From positions 558,001 to 622,000 of the forward strand of contig BCIM01000011.1 of the NCBI GenBank assembly GCA_039545315.1: 64,000 nt of DNA, given 5' to 3'. A model generated the notes under the pieces. The model was not told the DNA's origin, ran no database searches, and saw only the letters and a list, made by a program, of their open reading frames with translations. A program made the position numbers and the translations under genes. This DNA is from Kondoa malvinella. Lineage: Eukaryota; Basidiomycota; Agaricostilbomycetes; Agaricostilbales; Kondoaceae. Positions 11,557 through 22,610 of the stretch are shown here, in pieces (within the stretch, counting starts at the first letter, position 1; every line of letters begins with the position of its first letter).

Positions 11557-12093
11557 TCATGAGAGCAAGGTTCTCTTTGTTCGAGATAGACCGATTGGAT
11601 TCGATCTAAGCATGTTCAGGCGATGCGAGGAATACCACAATAGGTTTGCACCGCATCTCTTGAGGGCGGTCTGATCGATTGATCGCCGCCGGAAGAGCGG
11701 CCAGTCTGGCAGTCGACCACATAAGCGCTGTGTCAATGCAGGGTCTGCCTGCCTGCACAGCTTCGGGAGCGGTTCATGATCACGCAAGGATAGCAAAGTC
11801 TGCAAAGATAGAGCACTAGACAAGGGTAGGGCGAACATTGAGAGCATCTTCGGCGTCGAGCAGCTCAGCAGAATTGCAGCACCGCGGGAACCGCGGATGT
11901 ATTGTTTCGCTCGAGCAACATTGATGAAGTAGGAGGCCAATTGAGTGCTCTCGAGGGCCGACACTGTTGTAGGACTTGATGGAAGAAGCCCCCGACATGA
12001 ACGCACGAATCGAGATGGCAGAGTCCGTTGCGAGCATAACAGCGACGAGATGATGTCGCCCAGCACTGCAGCAGGCGCGTCTGTCCCAAACAA
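11557..12093 (-). CDS. Open frame of uncertain coding status downstream of the small Pro-rich gene
   Basis: A 178-codon open frame continues upstream in the same frame to about 12140. It contains GTDAPAAVLGDIISSLL, TVSALESTQLASYFINVARA, RGSRGAAILLSC and CGANLLWYSSHRLNML. The amino-acid balance is protein-like but I recognise no family. It may be the 3' part of the gene that starts at 12679: a phase-1 intron from about 12185 (gttggt) to a tctcaag acceptor near 12141 would join the two in frame. It may also be non-coding. Another overlapping frame (12245-11865) is also open, which lowers confidence. Confidence 0.3.
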   Translation of the reverse strand: MFGTDAPAAVLGDIISSLLCSQRTLPSRFVRSCRGLLPSSPTTVSALESTQLASYFINVARAKQYIRGSRGAAILLSCSTPKMLSMFALPLSSALSLQTLLSLRDHEPLPKLCRQADPALTQRLCGRLPDWPLFRRRSIDQTALKRCGANLLWYSSHRLNMLRSNPIGLSRTKRTLLS

Positions 12094-12177
12094 GGAAACC
12101 TTAACAAGATGTAAACTAGCGCAGCATGCATAACCATAGGCTTGAGAAGAGTCAATTCAATTATGGCCGTCTCTAAT

Positions 12178-12679
12178 CTACCAACAGCAAAGAAAGCCTC
12201 GTCTCTTGATGACCGGGTAGAAACCATGCTAGTATCCATAACCATCAGAGCAGCTCACGCCTACGATAAACACAGACCGACCTGTTGAAAGAACTCTTCC
12301 TGCTGCTTTGTTCTTCGCTTACCTCCCCAATGAGGATTTCGTAATTGTCGATGCGTCCTATTGTGCTCTGATATACCCATGAGCGGCGTCATGCCCTAGA
12401 ATAGAAATGAGGCACGAAGTAAAGGTAAAAGGGAAGACGAACACCCGTCATTGGACTCATCATTGACATTGGCTGACTATACGGAGATTGGGGTGGATAC
12501 TGCTCGAAGGGAGACTGAGGATATTGCTGATAAGAAGGAGGACCATATGACATTGGCGGCTAGGGATAGATCAGCTTGATAATAGTTACGGAGAGACGAG
12601 GCTATACCATCATTTCATAGGCCGGAGCTGGCTGATAGCACGGATCAGGAAACATGGGCTGAGGCTCAAAGTAGGCCAT
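12178..12679 (-). CDS. Small Pro/Tyr/Gln/Met-rich protein, 3' end uncertain
   Basis: The ATG at 12679 gives MAYFEPQPMFPDPCYQPAPA, then after an intron (gtatag to ccctag) PPMSYGPPSYQQYPQSPFEQ. A second intron (gttcgt to ttctag) leads to GMTPLMGISEHNRTHRQLRN and a basic segment WGGKRRTKQQEEFFQQ. Skipping one more short intron (gtcggt to ctag, about 51 bases) gives HGFYPVIKRRGFLCCW and a stop at 12180-12178, a Cys-rich tail. Alternatively the frame reads into the following ORF (see 11557-12093), or stops soon after FFQQ. The low-complexity proline/tyrosine repeats (PPSYQQYPQSP type) are common in disordered fungal proteins. Function unknown. Confidence 0.5.
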
Positions 12680-13404
12680 AACGAAGAGGGACAGAAGAAA
12701 GAGCCAAGAGAGTCAAGAAGAGAATCCATAGCGAGGAGCAGGAAGCAGCAGCGCCTCGCTCATGTTCCGCTGGGTCAAAAGGCAACCCAAAGACTTTTGC
12801 TTAGCTAGACGCAGACTCAGGGAAAGCCAATATACTCTTCAATGAAAGCAGGTTTGTATACAGCGGGTGACAGCGATAATAGTTGAGCGAGGTTTGCGAT
12901 TCGCCTTGCAAAGGGATCACAAGGATCGCAGCGGCAGCCTGTTACGTGCAGCGTGCAGGAAGTATCGAACAGCTTGTCCACGAGAACGGATGCTGCCAGT
13001 GACAAATTCCAAGCGCGAGGATAAATGAATGAATCGAAGATTCGATAGAAGCGCCTGACTGGCGTAAGTTTTGGACTCTTCTAGTTGAATGATAGCTTCT
13101 GTGCCGTACTGCTGCAGCCTGAGAACGAGTCAAAGTCGCGCTTCCTGAGCAACAACGCATCTTGGCGCGAACCCACGACAGATGCTTTGAAGGCGTTTCC
13201 CACAACTACACTCGTTTCAAGAAAGGCCGCAAGCAGCTTCAAGCTTACAAGCTCTCTCAACCACAGACACTCCTTTGAACCCCCTTTTGAGAAGACGCTG
13301 GCCGTTATATCTCTCCGTACATAAGAAAATCCTAAACAACGCCTCTCAAGTCACACAGGCAGGACCTTGACACTCGTACCTGAAGCTTTAATAACACACA
13401 AATC
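12680..13404. other. Intergenic region, divergent promoters
   Basis: About 725 bases lie between head-to-head starts. The half next to 13405 includes tracts such as ctaaacaacgcctctcaagtc and likely carries the promoter and 5' UTR of the membrane-protein gene. Open frames on the minus strand (12817-13205) have no start that survives splicing analysis. I see no RNA gene or repeat. Confidence 0.4.
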
Positions 13405-14970
13405 ATGTCAAGTAAAATCGCGCGTTACATACCGACCACTTTCGCTACTCGAGCGTTCCTTGCCATCACCCTCATTGAAGCCACAGTCGACATTACTATT
13501 GAAGCAATTCTCTTTGCGAAAGGCGAATTCCAACACAGTCTATTCGACAGCAACGGCCAAGACGAGAAAGCTGCTCTACCCGTTTACCTCGCTATCTTTA
13601 CTGCTGCACAGTCCGTGTCTTGTACCACGTGATGGGCTCTTTCTCATGTCCTTGCCTCAATATAGTTTGTACCAGACGATATTGGCCGTAGATGCGCTCG
13701 CAAACAAGAACACTATTCAGATCATTGGATTGTGTCTGTTTAATCTGATGTTTGTGCGTGAAAATCTCATGTTGCCAATGTACATAATTGAGGCAGTTCG
13801 CACGCACAGCTCGTCTATTCCGTACGTTGTACCACAGCGGTGCGAGCAAAGAAGCTAAAACGGATACGATAGGTCGTCCAAATCTCTGAAGTACGCGACG
13901 CATTCACCGCAATAGGTCAAATGGACAATGTAGTAGCTACACTATCCATCATCGTACCTGTCATGATTGGCGTGACGGAAATCGTCTACTGCTTTCTCGC
14001 TTGGAAGCTGTATAAAGAGTTTGGTTGGGTCATCTTCAAGTCGCTTGGTGCGGACAGGCGGATCAAGAAGATGTTTCTGGCATACCAAGGTAGGGTAATC
14101 GTGACTATGATGGATAATGACTGATGTGTGACCGACAGTCTTTGTCTGTCTTTGCAAATGTGGGTACAGATCGGTTAAGCGGCTTTAGGCTGATGAAACG
14201 AGGTCCTCCTCACAGTTGATCTATTCTTCTTTTTCGCCTTCTCGTTACAATTCCTACTCCTCGTACTGGCGAAAGCAGACATAGAGGTGCGTTCTGCGTG
14301 TCAAACATGGAACGCGACTTATATTCTCACAGCGATGGCTCACCCTCGCCGCTCTGCCATTCACTGTCGTCCTCATGTTTGCGGGCTACATAGCAGCACG
14401 AAAAGAAATCAAATGGCTCATGGGCACCTTCATTAGCGGTTGTCTAGCTGGTGCAGCTTACTTTTCTTTCAAGGTCAGTCGACGCTTCTGTTTCTGACAA
14501 ACTTGTCTGAAAAGAACTTCGGCGACAGCTTTTCCGGATATACCTGCACAATTCGACTAGCGAAGATTACGAGACTGCGAAAAAGTCGCTGACTGTTTTC
14601 TGTACGGGTTTTATCACGTATGCTCGCTCGAGAGCTCACATCGATAAATTCTGTACAGCTGTTCTATCACTCCTGCTATTGCTCTTCACCATAGTGCAAA
14701 GCGCGCTGCTCTATCGAAACTTTGGTCGAGGCCTGAAGTTCCACAGTGCGTTCAGCGCAAGTCTTTCAGTGTCATTACTGATGCAGGCATCGGCTGTAAC
14801 GTACAGTGAATTCAAAGGAACGCTCTACAAAAGCAGACGAAGCGGGTTATGATTTCGACAGTGTGGATGGATTGCATTACAAGCTTTCTTCAGCTAAATG
14901 TAAGCTTTCCTCCCTCACTTATATCCCTTGTATTAATATCGTGTCAGCATCTCGGTTGAGTATAGATTGA
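13405..14970 (+). CDS. Polytopic membrane protein of unknown function (about 7 TM)
   Basis: The ATG at 13405 gives MSSKIARYIPTTFATRAFLA followed by a first hydrophobic helix. Later exons add TIQIIGLCLFNLMFVVYAVV, VATLSIIVPVMIGVTEIVYC, DLFFFFAFSLQFLLLVLAKA, TLAALPFTVVLMFAGYIAAR, GTFISGCLAGAAYFSFK and VLSLLLLLFTIVQSALLY, seven likely membrane helices in all. The C-terminal tail is hydrophilic (KADEAGYDFDSVDGLHYKL) and ends SSRLSID with the stop at 14968-14970. Introns of 45-60 bases separate nearly every helix. The architecture matches a family of uncharacterised basidiomycete seven-helix proteins; I infer this from layout and do not name a function. No ligand-binding signature is visible. Confidence 0.75.
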
Positions 14971-15903
14971 ATTTGGATTGATGTGGTTCTGGGTTTTCTT
15001 GCGATTGTCCCTTTCTAGTGTAGCAAGAATTTTTGAAAAACAGGACTTCGTGTTGTTATCTCTAGTCTGCTACATTCAGGGTTGGTCTAGCCCGCCGCCA
15101 AAGCAGTATTGTATGCGTCTGCGAGAATGACTGCCCAGTGATGTTGAATCACTAGCGGCTGGTAGCGATTACCAATGTGGTCATGAAAACCCAAAAATCG
15201 CGGCAGCTGCGAGAACAGAGGAAAGACACCAGAGCATACGAAGCAGTAGCACAGACAAGCATAGTCAAGGAGTGGGACAGAGACTGATGGTAGAAGATGA
15301 GATGTAATGCAAATGAACAAAGCCCTGCTTTTCTCCATAGACTCCATAGACAGAAAGATACCCAGACGCTTGAAAACAATCGGATACAGTGTCGAGTAGT
15401 CCAATCAGTCGAGCATATCTATTCCGACAATTGAAAGTCAGCGTACATTCATCAACCCATATCATGATTGAAAAGGAGGATGATTGGAGGGGAAGGCCAG
15501 TCCGACTAACTATGACATATAAGGTATGTTGCCATCACTTCTACACTTTCGTGAGAATCTGGTGCTAAATTTTGCGGAAAATTTTATCTTCATTGGCCAG
15601 AAGGGGAGCAGGGAGAGGAGAGAGGGGGGATAGCATGCAGTAGTGACTTACAGATCATAGCAGGCGTAGACAGGCGGGCGGAAAGAAATGTTTGTCCAGC
15701 ATGGTTCAAGACAAGAGGTGCAAGAGAGGTGCATGAATTTCTTGTCGAAGGTCGAACTCGGCTAACGCTTGGACCGGCCCTTTGTATGAGCTCGTCGCGC
15801 TTCTATTGCACTGCTACAGTGATTCCCAACTGACTCTGGATACCCTGGTCTCTGCTAGCGGAGGGAACGCTCGACCTCGCGTTCGACGTATTGATCAACA
15901 ATA
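14971..15903. other. Intergenic region upstream of the kinesin gene
   Basis: About 930 bases hold the 3' UTR of the membrane-protein gene and the promoter of the kinesin-3 gene. Purine-rich tracts occur near 15600-15630 (agaaggggagcagggagagg). Open frames at 15087-15465 on the minus strand are short, low in conserved features and not convincing. No RNA gene is seen. Confidence 0.4.
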
Positions 15904-18900
15904 ATGGCAGAAGCTATCAAGGTCGTTGTACGATGCAGGGTGAGCAATCCCAAGGCTAGTTCAACAAGTAACTTATGCTATGGTAGCCGCTCAACTCAAG
16001 AGAGATCGCTCGAGGAGCCAAGAGCCTGATCCGTGCATGACTTCCATTCTGTCACACTGAGTGTACACTTATTGCTTTGGATGTCACAGAGATGAAAGGC
16101 AATCAGACCATCTTACAAGCTCCTGAAGGTCTTCCTGGGAAAGATAAGGATCCGAAGAGCTTCACCTTCGACAAGAGTTATTGGAGCGCAGGGTCGAAGG
16201 ATGATCCAGATTAGTGCGTATTGCTAGAATCCGCTCCCTATCGTGCGCTGATACCAGGGACAACTAGTGCAAGCCAGCAAACGCTTTACTCTGATCTGGG
16301 CGTGGATCTGCTCAATCACTCGTTCGAGGGCTTCAATGTCTGCTTGTTTGCTTGTATGTCTCTGTATGGCAGCATCTGTATCTTGCTGATGCTCTCACTA
16401 GATGGTCAGACTGGCTCCGGCAAGGTAATGCCCTCGAATTTTTCACTCTGAGCAGATGCTAATCAGACGAGGTAGTCCTACTCTATGATGGTCAGTAGCA
16501 ATGGCAGAACTAGATCTCGTGCTGACAGTTCTCATCTCCTAAAGGGCTACGGAGAAGATAGAGGCATCATTCCTCTGACCTGTGAAGCTCTGTTTGAGCG
16601 CATCGCCTCTTCGACATCATCTACCTTGAGCTATACTGTAGAAGTCAGCTTTATGGAGATCTACAAGTCAGTCTCCAGTCTATACACTGGATTGTCCTAA
16701 TCAATATCATAGTGAGAAAGTCCGAGACCTGCTCAACCCAAAAAACAAGAGCAATCTGAAAGTCAGAGAGCACCCGTCCTTGGGCCGTAAGTCCAACTTG
16801 CCTTTCCTGTGAATCGTCTAACACAGTAATGGGTGTAGCCTACGTTGAAGACCTTTCCAAACTCGCCGTCCTCAATTTCGCTCAAGTGGAAAACCTAATG
16901 GACGAAGGAAACAAAGCTCGAACCGTCGCAGCGACCAAAATGAACGACACTTCTTCCCGTTCTCATAGTATCTTTACGCTCATGTTGACCCAAAGAAGGA
17001 AAGATGACATGACTGGGATGGAGGGCGAGAAAGTCAGTAGGATTTCTTTGGTTGATTTGGCCGGAAGTGAAAGGGCCAACTCGACGGGTGCGACTGGTCA
17101 GAGGCTGAAAGAGGTCACTAGTCATCTCCGATTGCGGGTCGTCTGCTCACATTCGGCGAACAGGGTGCTCAAATCAATCGATCATTGACCACGCTGGGCA
17201 GCGTCATTTCTGCTTTGGCACAACAGTCGAGTGCACCTGCGAAAGGAAAGAAGAAGGATGATTTCGTTCCGTATCGAGACTCTGTAAGTCTTCAAAGCGC
17301 CTTTGACCTCTTTGTGCTAAAAGACCATTGGCAGACGTTGACCTGGCTCCTCAAAGACTCTCTAGGAGGCAACAGTATGACAGCGATGATAGCTGCTGTC
17401 GGACCAGCAGACTACGAAGAGACTTTATCGACACTCCGTTACGCCGACGCAGCAAAGAAGATCAAGAACCGCGCTGTCGTTAATGAAGATCCTAACGCCA
17501 AACTCATTCGCGAACTCAAAGAAGAATTGCTCACTTTACGATCTCGGCTCGGTGGTGCAGATCAGGAATCAATCTATGATGCTTCTATTCCGCCTGAGAA
17601 GCAAGTGGTTCAGTACAAGACCAAGACCGGAGAGATTCGGACGGTCACCAAAGCTGATCTGGAGGATCAATTAGATCAGAGTGAAAAATTATTGGCGCAG
17701 GCTGACAAGTCGTGGGAGGAGAAGTTGGAGCAGACGAAACAGATTCAGATTGAACGCGAGGCGGCCTTGGAATCGCTTGGGATCAAGCTAGAGAAGAACA
17801 TGGTCGGTGTTCATGCCCCGAAAAAGATGCCACATCTTGTGTGAGTGGCTGTCCCAAATCACAGAGAGATGCTCTGACGAGATTCTGACAGCAACCTGAA
17901 TGAGGATCCCCTGATGTCGGAATGTGCGTACATCGCTTGTCAATACGCCAAGATCGCTCATATTCTGCATAGGCCTGATTTACCAGATCAAGGCCGGTAG
18001 GACGATTGTACGGTTCTTGATCATTTACAGATTGTTTCAACAGCTGACTGACACACAGGTCGGCAACCTTGATAGCACAACAGCCGATATCAAGCTCAGC
18101 GGTGAAGGCATTCAAGACGAACATTGCTATTTCGAGAGTCAACCAGACAATACTGTTCTTCTACATGCTCAACCAGACGCAATGTGCATGGTCAACGGGC
18201 AGCGGATAGCTGCTGGCGAAGTACGAGCGTATTACCTATCGAGAAACACCTTCTGACTGCTCTATGCAGCCGAAGACACTCAAGTCTGGCTACCGCATCA
18301 TCATCGGCGAATGGCACGTCTTCCGGTTCAATCATCCTCTAGAAGCCGCCGCCGCTCGACAACGCGTCAGATCTAGTATGGGCACCAGCGAGGTCACTAG
18401 ATCACCACACTTGAGTGGAGAAGCTAGCTTCAGCGGCAACAACTCGCCCGCTCTGCGACCAGACTCTCCAATCTCTGCTGCATCTGGTGCCGATGCTGCT
18501 GATTGGCAATTCGCCCGAAGGGAAGCTGTTGTCGCTCGCCTGAATGGCACCGATGTGAACCTCGACAATCTGGCCGACGCGGATCTGACAAGTTTGTACC
18601 ACGACATCCTCAAAGTCAAAGGTCAGAGAAGAGGTACCAGTATGGGCAGACCAGAGAGTCGCATGAGCAGCTATCTCGGCTCAGTATATGATGACGAAGA
18701 CGATGAAAACGACAGCTCAGTCTTTACTCGACCCTTCTCTGGAGATACCTGGGGCACCGAAAATTCAAGCATCGACAGCGGTCTGGCACTGTCTGGCCCA
18801 GCTCTTCAGCAGGTTGACCAACAGCTCAGAGAAGCGCGAGAGAGCATGGAGCAGCAACTAAAAGAGCAACGAGATGAGTACGAGAGCAAGCTACAAACGA

Positions 18901-21743
18901 TGGCTGCATCCTCTGCTGCTGCTGAAGAGATCAAAGCTGAGAGGGAGCAGATGGAGACAAAGTTGAAGATTGTGCAGGACCAGATGCAGGTGAGAGCGGG
19001 TCGACTCTGCCTTGTGAAAGTGCTAAGCCGATCTGGCAGCAAATGCTGACGCAACAAAAGCAAAAGTATGAGGCAAAGCTCAAAGCCAAGAAAAAAAGGA
19101 AACTCGCTGAAGAGCCGCTAACACCGGAAGAAGAACGACTGGCTCGATTGTACGCTGCGCACTGGAGCGGTCAATCGAACATCAAGATGGCGGAAGATGT
19201 GCTCTCACTCGCTGCGACTCTCAAAGAAGCAAATATCATTGCTGCCGAGCTTCATAAGGATGTTGTCTACCAGTTCGCTCTCATTGAATCACCGAGCTTT
19301 CCATCTTCCGTCCATAACAGCATTCACGGGCTCGACGAGGGCGGAAACGCTATCGAATCAGGGCCGTTGGCTCGCAAACCGACAATAGCTATCAAAGTGC
19401 TCGATTCTGCCAACAATACAATCTATTTGTGGACTACATCTCGTCTCCGTCGCCAGCTAGAACTCATGCGCACTCTGTACAAATACATCGACAAGCCGTA
19501 CTCGCAACACATGGACTTCACGAATCCTTTCTACAACGATCCAGCGCCGCGCCTATGTTTCATCGGCCGCGCCCATATCAGCTTGCGACCTCTGCTGTGC
19601 AATTCTGCGTCAACTCATGTAGCTGCGCCAATTCTTTCTCCTCTCTTAGGCTTCCAGCAGATCGGCACATGCGACATAACAGTCAAAGCACTTGGCTTGT
19701 TCTCGACTCCAGTGATCCCGGCAAATTTACAGCTACTGCAGGACGAATCTCTACTCACTCTGGAAGTAAAAGTCTCTAACATATGTGGTCTCAGCTCCGA
19801 TGACTTTGAAGAGGCACACTGTCAATTTCGACTGGCAGATGTAGCTAACCAATTCTCAGCGTCCGCCGAAGCATTCGCGTCCGATATCTTTCCCATAGGT
19901 GTCACCAACGACTTCTCCTTCATGAAGACTGTTGCTGTTCAGATGGACCAGTCGACAGGACAGAGTTTAAGAACAAATTGTCTACCAATCGACTTCCATG
20001 CTCAGTGCAAACCGACCTTCGCCGAGAAGGTTAGGAGACACGACCGTTGTGGGCTTTGTCTACCGGCTGAAGCATTAGATCCAGCACATGTTCCAGCTGG
20101 TAGGCGACCTGAGGCAGAGATGGATTTCAACCAATCGCACGATGTCTCTGTGTCGCTGGCAATATGCGAGATTGATGCTTCCGGCGAATACCAACCTGTT
20201 CCAGTGTACTCGACAGCGGTTGCTGATCCTGGCGCCTTCTTCCTGAGACAAGGCCTGCAACGCCTACTCATGCTGACGCTTCGTCAATCTGGAACGGCTT
20301 GGCCTTGGGCCAAGATTGAAACAGTAGCGCTGAAGGACTCTCGATTGCTCGATAGTAGAGGTGAGCACTTTTTGTTCTAGTCGACTCTGCGCTGAATTCG
20401 GTATAGGCCTGGTCCACGCCGCTCCTAATGGCCGAGACGTCAGTCTGAAGCCTAGTCGACAAGATGATCCAGTTACTGAAGCAAATGGCACGACCACCTT
20501 GCGCTTTTATGCCAACTGGGATTCCAGCAACCACGAGTCCGCATTCCTGAATAAGCCGACTGCAGCAGAAACCCGGGCTTTGTTGCGATTGGCGTTCTCT
20601 GTCACTGTTGCTGGGTTTGAGCCGACTCGTTAGTCTGCTCATGCATAACATGACAAGGCTGAACTTTTGATTGGACAGCATTCGAGATGGATATTAGCTG
20701 CACAATCAATGATCGCAATTCGAAGGCTCCCTTGAAGCTGTTCAGCTATTTCCAATCAACAAGAAACCTGGAAACTTGCACAGCACTCTTCGCGGTCGAT
20801 ACTACACCTCCACCGACAAAGACTTCAGCCGATCTCTGGCGCAAAGACACATCAAGGGCATATGTTCGAGGGCAAGAAGCTTTGATCGACTGGAGACCGG
20901 CTAGCACGGAGATCATCGGCCAACATCAAGAAGCTCGCAAGCGGGAACGACAAAAGCTAGATGTCGCAGTTACTAAATCGATACTGGCAACATGCAAACA
21001 GAATGCCATCCTGCCTGCTGTCCTAGCGGCTAGTCAGAAAGAAGAGGTTGTTGCAAAGGCAGTGTCCCTCTGGCAGTCGCAGTCGCAACCGGAACCCAGC
21101 GTATGTCGCTCTGTACATCGGTCCATCTAACTCACGACCTTGCGCAGATATCTCTCCGACGCGAGCCTTCTCTATCGATGGTCGGTTTGGCTCGCAAACA
21201 CGGTAGAGCCAAGCAGACTGCAGTCTCCCGCTTGGTGCCTAAATCGTGCGTTGGCTTTGGCTGTCCAGCGTCTGGGCTCATGGTATTTCACAGGACGTTG
21301 TTCAACAAGAAGGGTTATGTACAACTATTACAAGACGTGTCTGGCAACGATTGGCAGAAGTCCTATTTCGTACTACGTCGGCCTTACCTTTTCACTTATA
21401 CCAGTCAAAGCGAAAGACTCGAGACTGGCGTGATCAACGTGTCAGCCGTCAAAGTAACGACATCACCAGGTAAGTGCAATCCTGACTCTAATCGAGACAA
21501 CGCTGACGCGGCGCGGTAGAGCTGGAAGAGATGGTTTCCGTGAGATTTCTGCTTACGTCAACCAGTCCACCCCTGATGACTATCTGCAGCGGCCGAATGT
21601 CTTTGCTATCTACACAGCCAGTAACTGCTTTGTGTGTCAAGCAGAAACTGCAGCAGCGCGGCAACAATGGATGGCCGTGAGTGACCGCTCAAAGTGTCAA
21701 GCGATACCTGACAACCGTCCAGGCTCTCGACCCAGCTTTATAA
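15904..21743 (+). CDS. Kinesin-3 motor (Unc104/KIF1-like) with FHA and PH domains
   Basis: This is a plus-end microtubule motor, usually for early endosomes and vesicles in fungi. It starts [20 protein letters not shown] at 15904. The motor domain (about residues 1-380) has the P-loop YGQTGSGKSYSMMG, switch [12 protein letters not shown] and switch [22 protein letters not shown] followed by [17 protein letters not shown] coiled-coil neck follows. The FHA domain is in the region of [20 protein letters not shown]. Further along is an acidic/coiled-coil segment near 18800-19060 and a long conserved KIF1-type region. The PH domain near the end reads [20 protein letters not shown] and [19 protein letters not shown]. 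The last exon, ALDPAL, stops at 21741-21743. The full layout (motor, FHA, PH) is diagnostic of kinesin-3. Many introns interrupt it, and an intron acceptor tagag near 21521 restores the PH-domain frame. Confidence 0.92.
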
Positions 21744-21836
21744 GTTCATTAAAGATACCCTTTCGTGCGCAAAGATATCCAATCATGTGATAAGGGTTCA
21801 TGGTATCTGTAATTGTGCATTGCATTGCATTTTGTA

Positions 21837-22506
21837 TCACTTTCCGCTGCTTCCAAAGCCCCCCGAACCCCTCGCGGTTTCCGTTAAGCTAGTTACTTCC
21901 TCGACTTCGGGCGTCGCAATCCGCTCCAGGACCAGCTGGGCGATGCGATCACCTTCCGAGACTAAAGCAAAGCGTATTAGACATCGCATTCAGATGGCCG
22001 ACAACAAAGCTGACCCTCGTAGTCCTTGTCGCTGTAGTTGAAGAGCAGCACATGAAGCGTCCCGCGGTAATCAGCGTCGACAACACCCGCTCCAGTGTCA
22101 ATCGAGAATTTCGAGGCTATCTGACGAGTCACTCAAGCTAAAAGCGCTCGATTACGAGCTCACCGAGACCACTACGAGGAGCCACACGTCCATAAGTGCC
22201 CTCAGGGACAGCTACAGCCAAGTCTGTCGAGATCATTGCCTTGCCGCGTGCTGGGACAGTCTTCTTTTCAGCTCTATTCGCACGCGTCAAATGATGACCT
22301 ATATCTCGGAGAAGCCACACGAACGAGTAGAGATCATAGCCAGCAGCCAACGCGCTTCCTCTGGTTGGTAGCTTTGCCTTGTCTGAAAGTCTCTGTACAA
22401 GGAATTTGCCCACAGGCGGAGAGACGGCTAGTTCTGATGACATTGCTTGCTTCTTGGCTTCTGGTTCAGCGAGAGATGCGGCTTCAGATGCTCGTTTGGT
22501 CGGCAT
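21837..22506 (-). CDS. DUT1: dUTP diphosphatase (dUTPase)
   Basis: The enzyme hydrolyses dUTP to dUMP and pyrophosphate, keeping uracil out of DNA and supplying dTMP synthesis. The five trimeric-dUTPase motifs are visible in order: [49 protein letters not shown] and the C-terminal arm [10 protein letters not shown]. About 40 residues of hydrophilic N-terminus ([19 protein letters not shown]) precede motif 1. Short introns fall after YDLYS (about 22335-22280), after SGLA/G (about 22160-22110) and after NYSDKDY (about 22020-21964). The stop is at 21839-21837. It is followed head-to-tail by ARS2 upstream, with 104 bases between. Length and motifs match the usual fungal enzyme. Confidence 0.92.
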
Positions 22507-22610
22507 ATGACATGACACGCCCGCGCGACATTTGTGAGAGGAATTTCATAAGTACATCGGGAAGCTATGCATATGCTGTACGTGCTCAACACATCCCTAT
22601 GTCATCTCTG

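Noticed and set aside
12817..13300. Minus-strand fragments (VVGSRQDALLLRKRDFDSF and others) resembling exons
   Set aside because: Tracing upstream through a possible intron gives no start codon before stops; likely chance.
15087..15465. Overlapping hydrophobic minus-strand frames
   Set aside because: Short, in several frames at once, and without conserved sequence.
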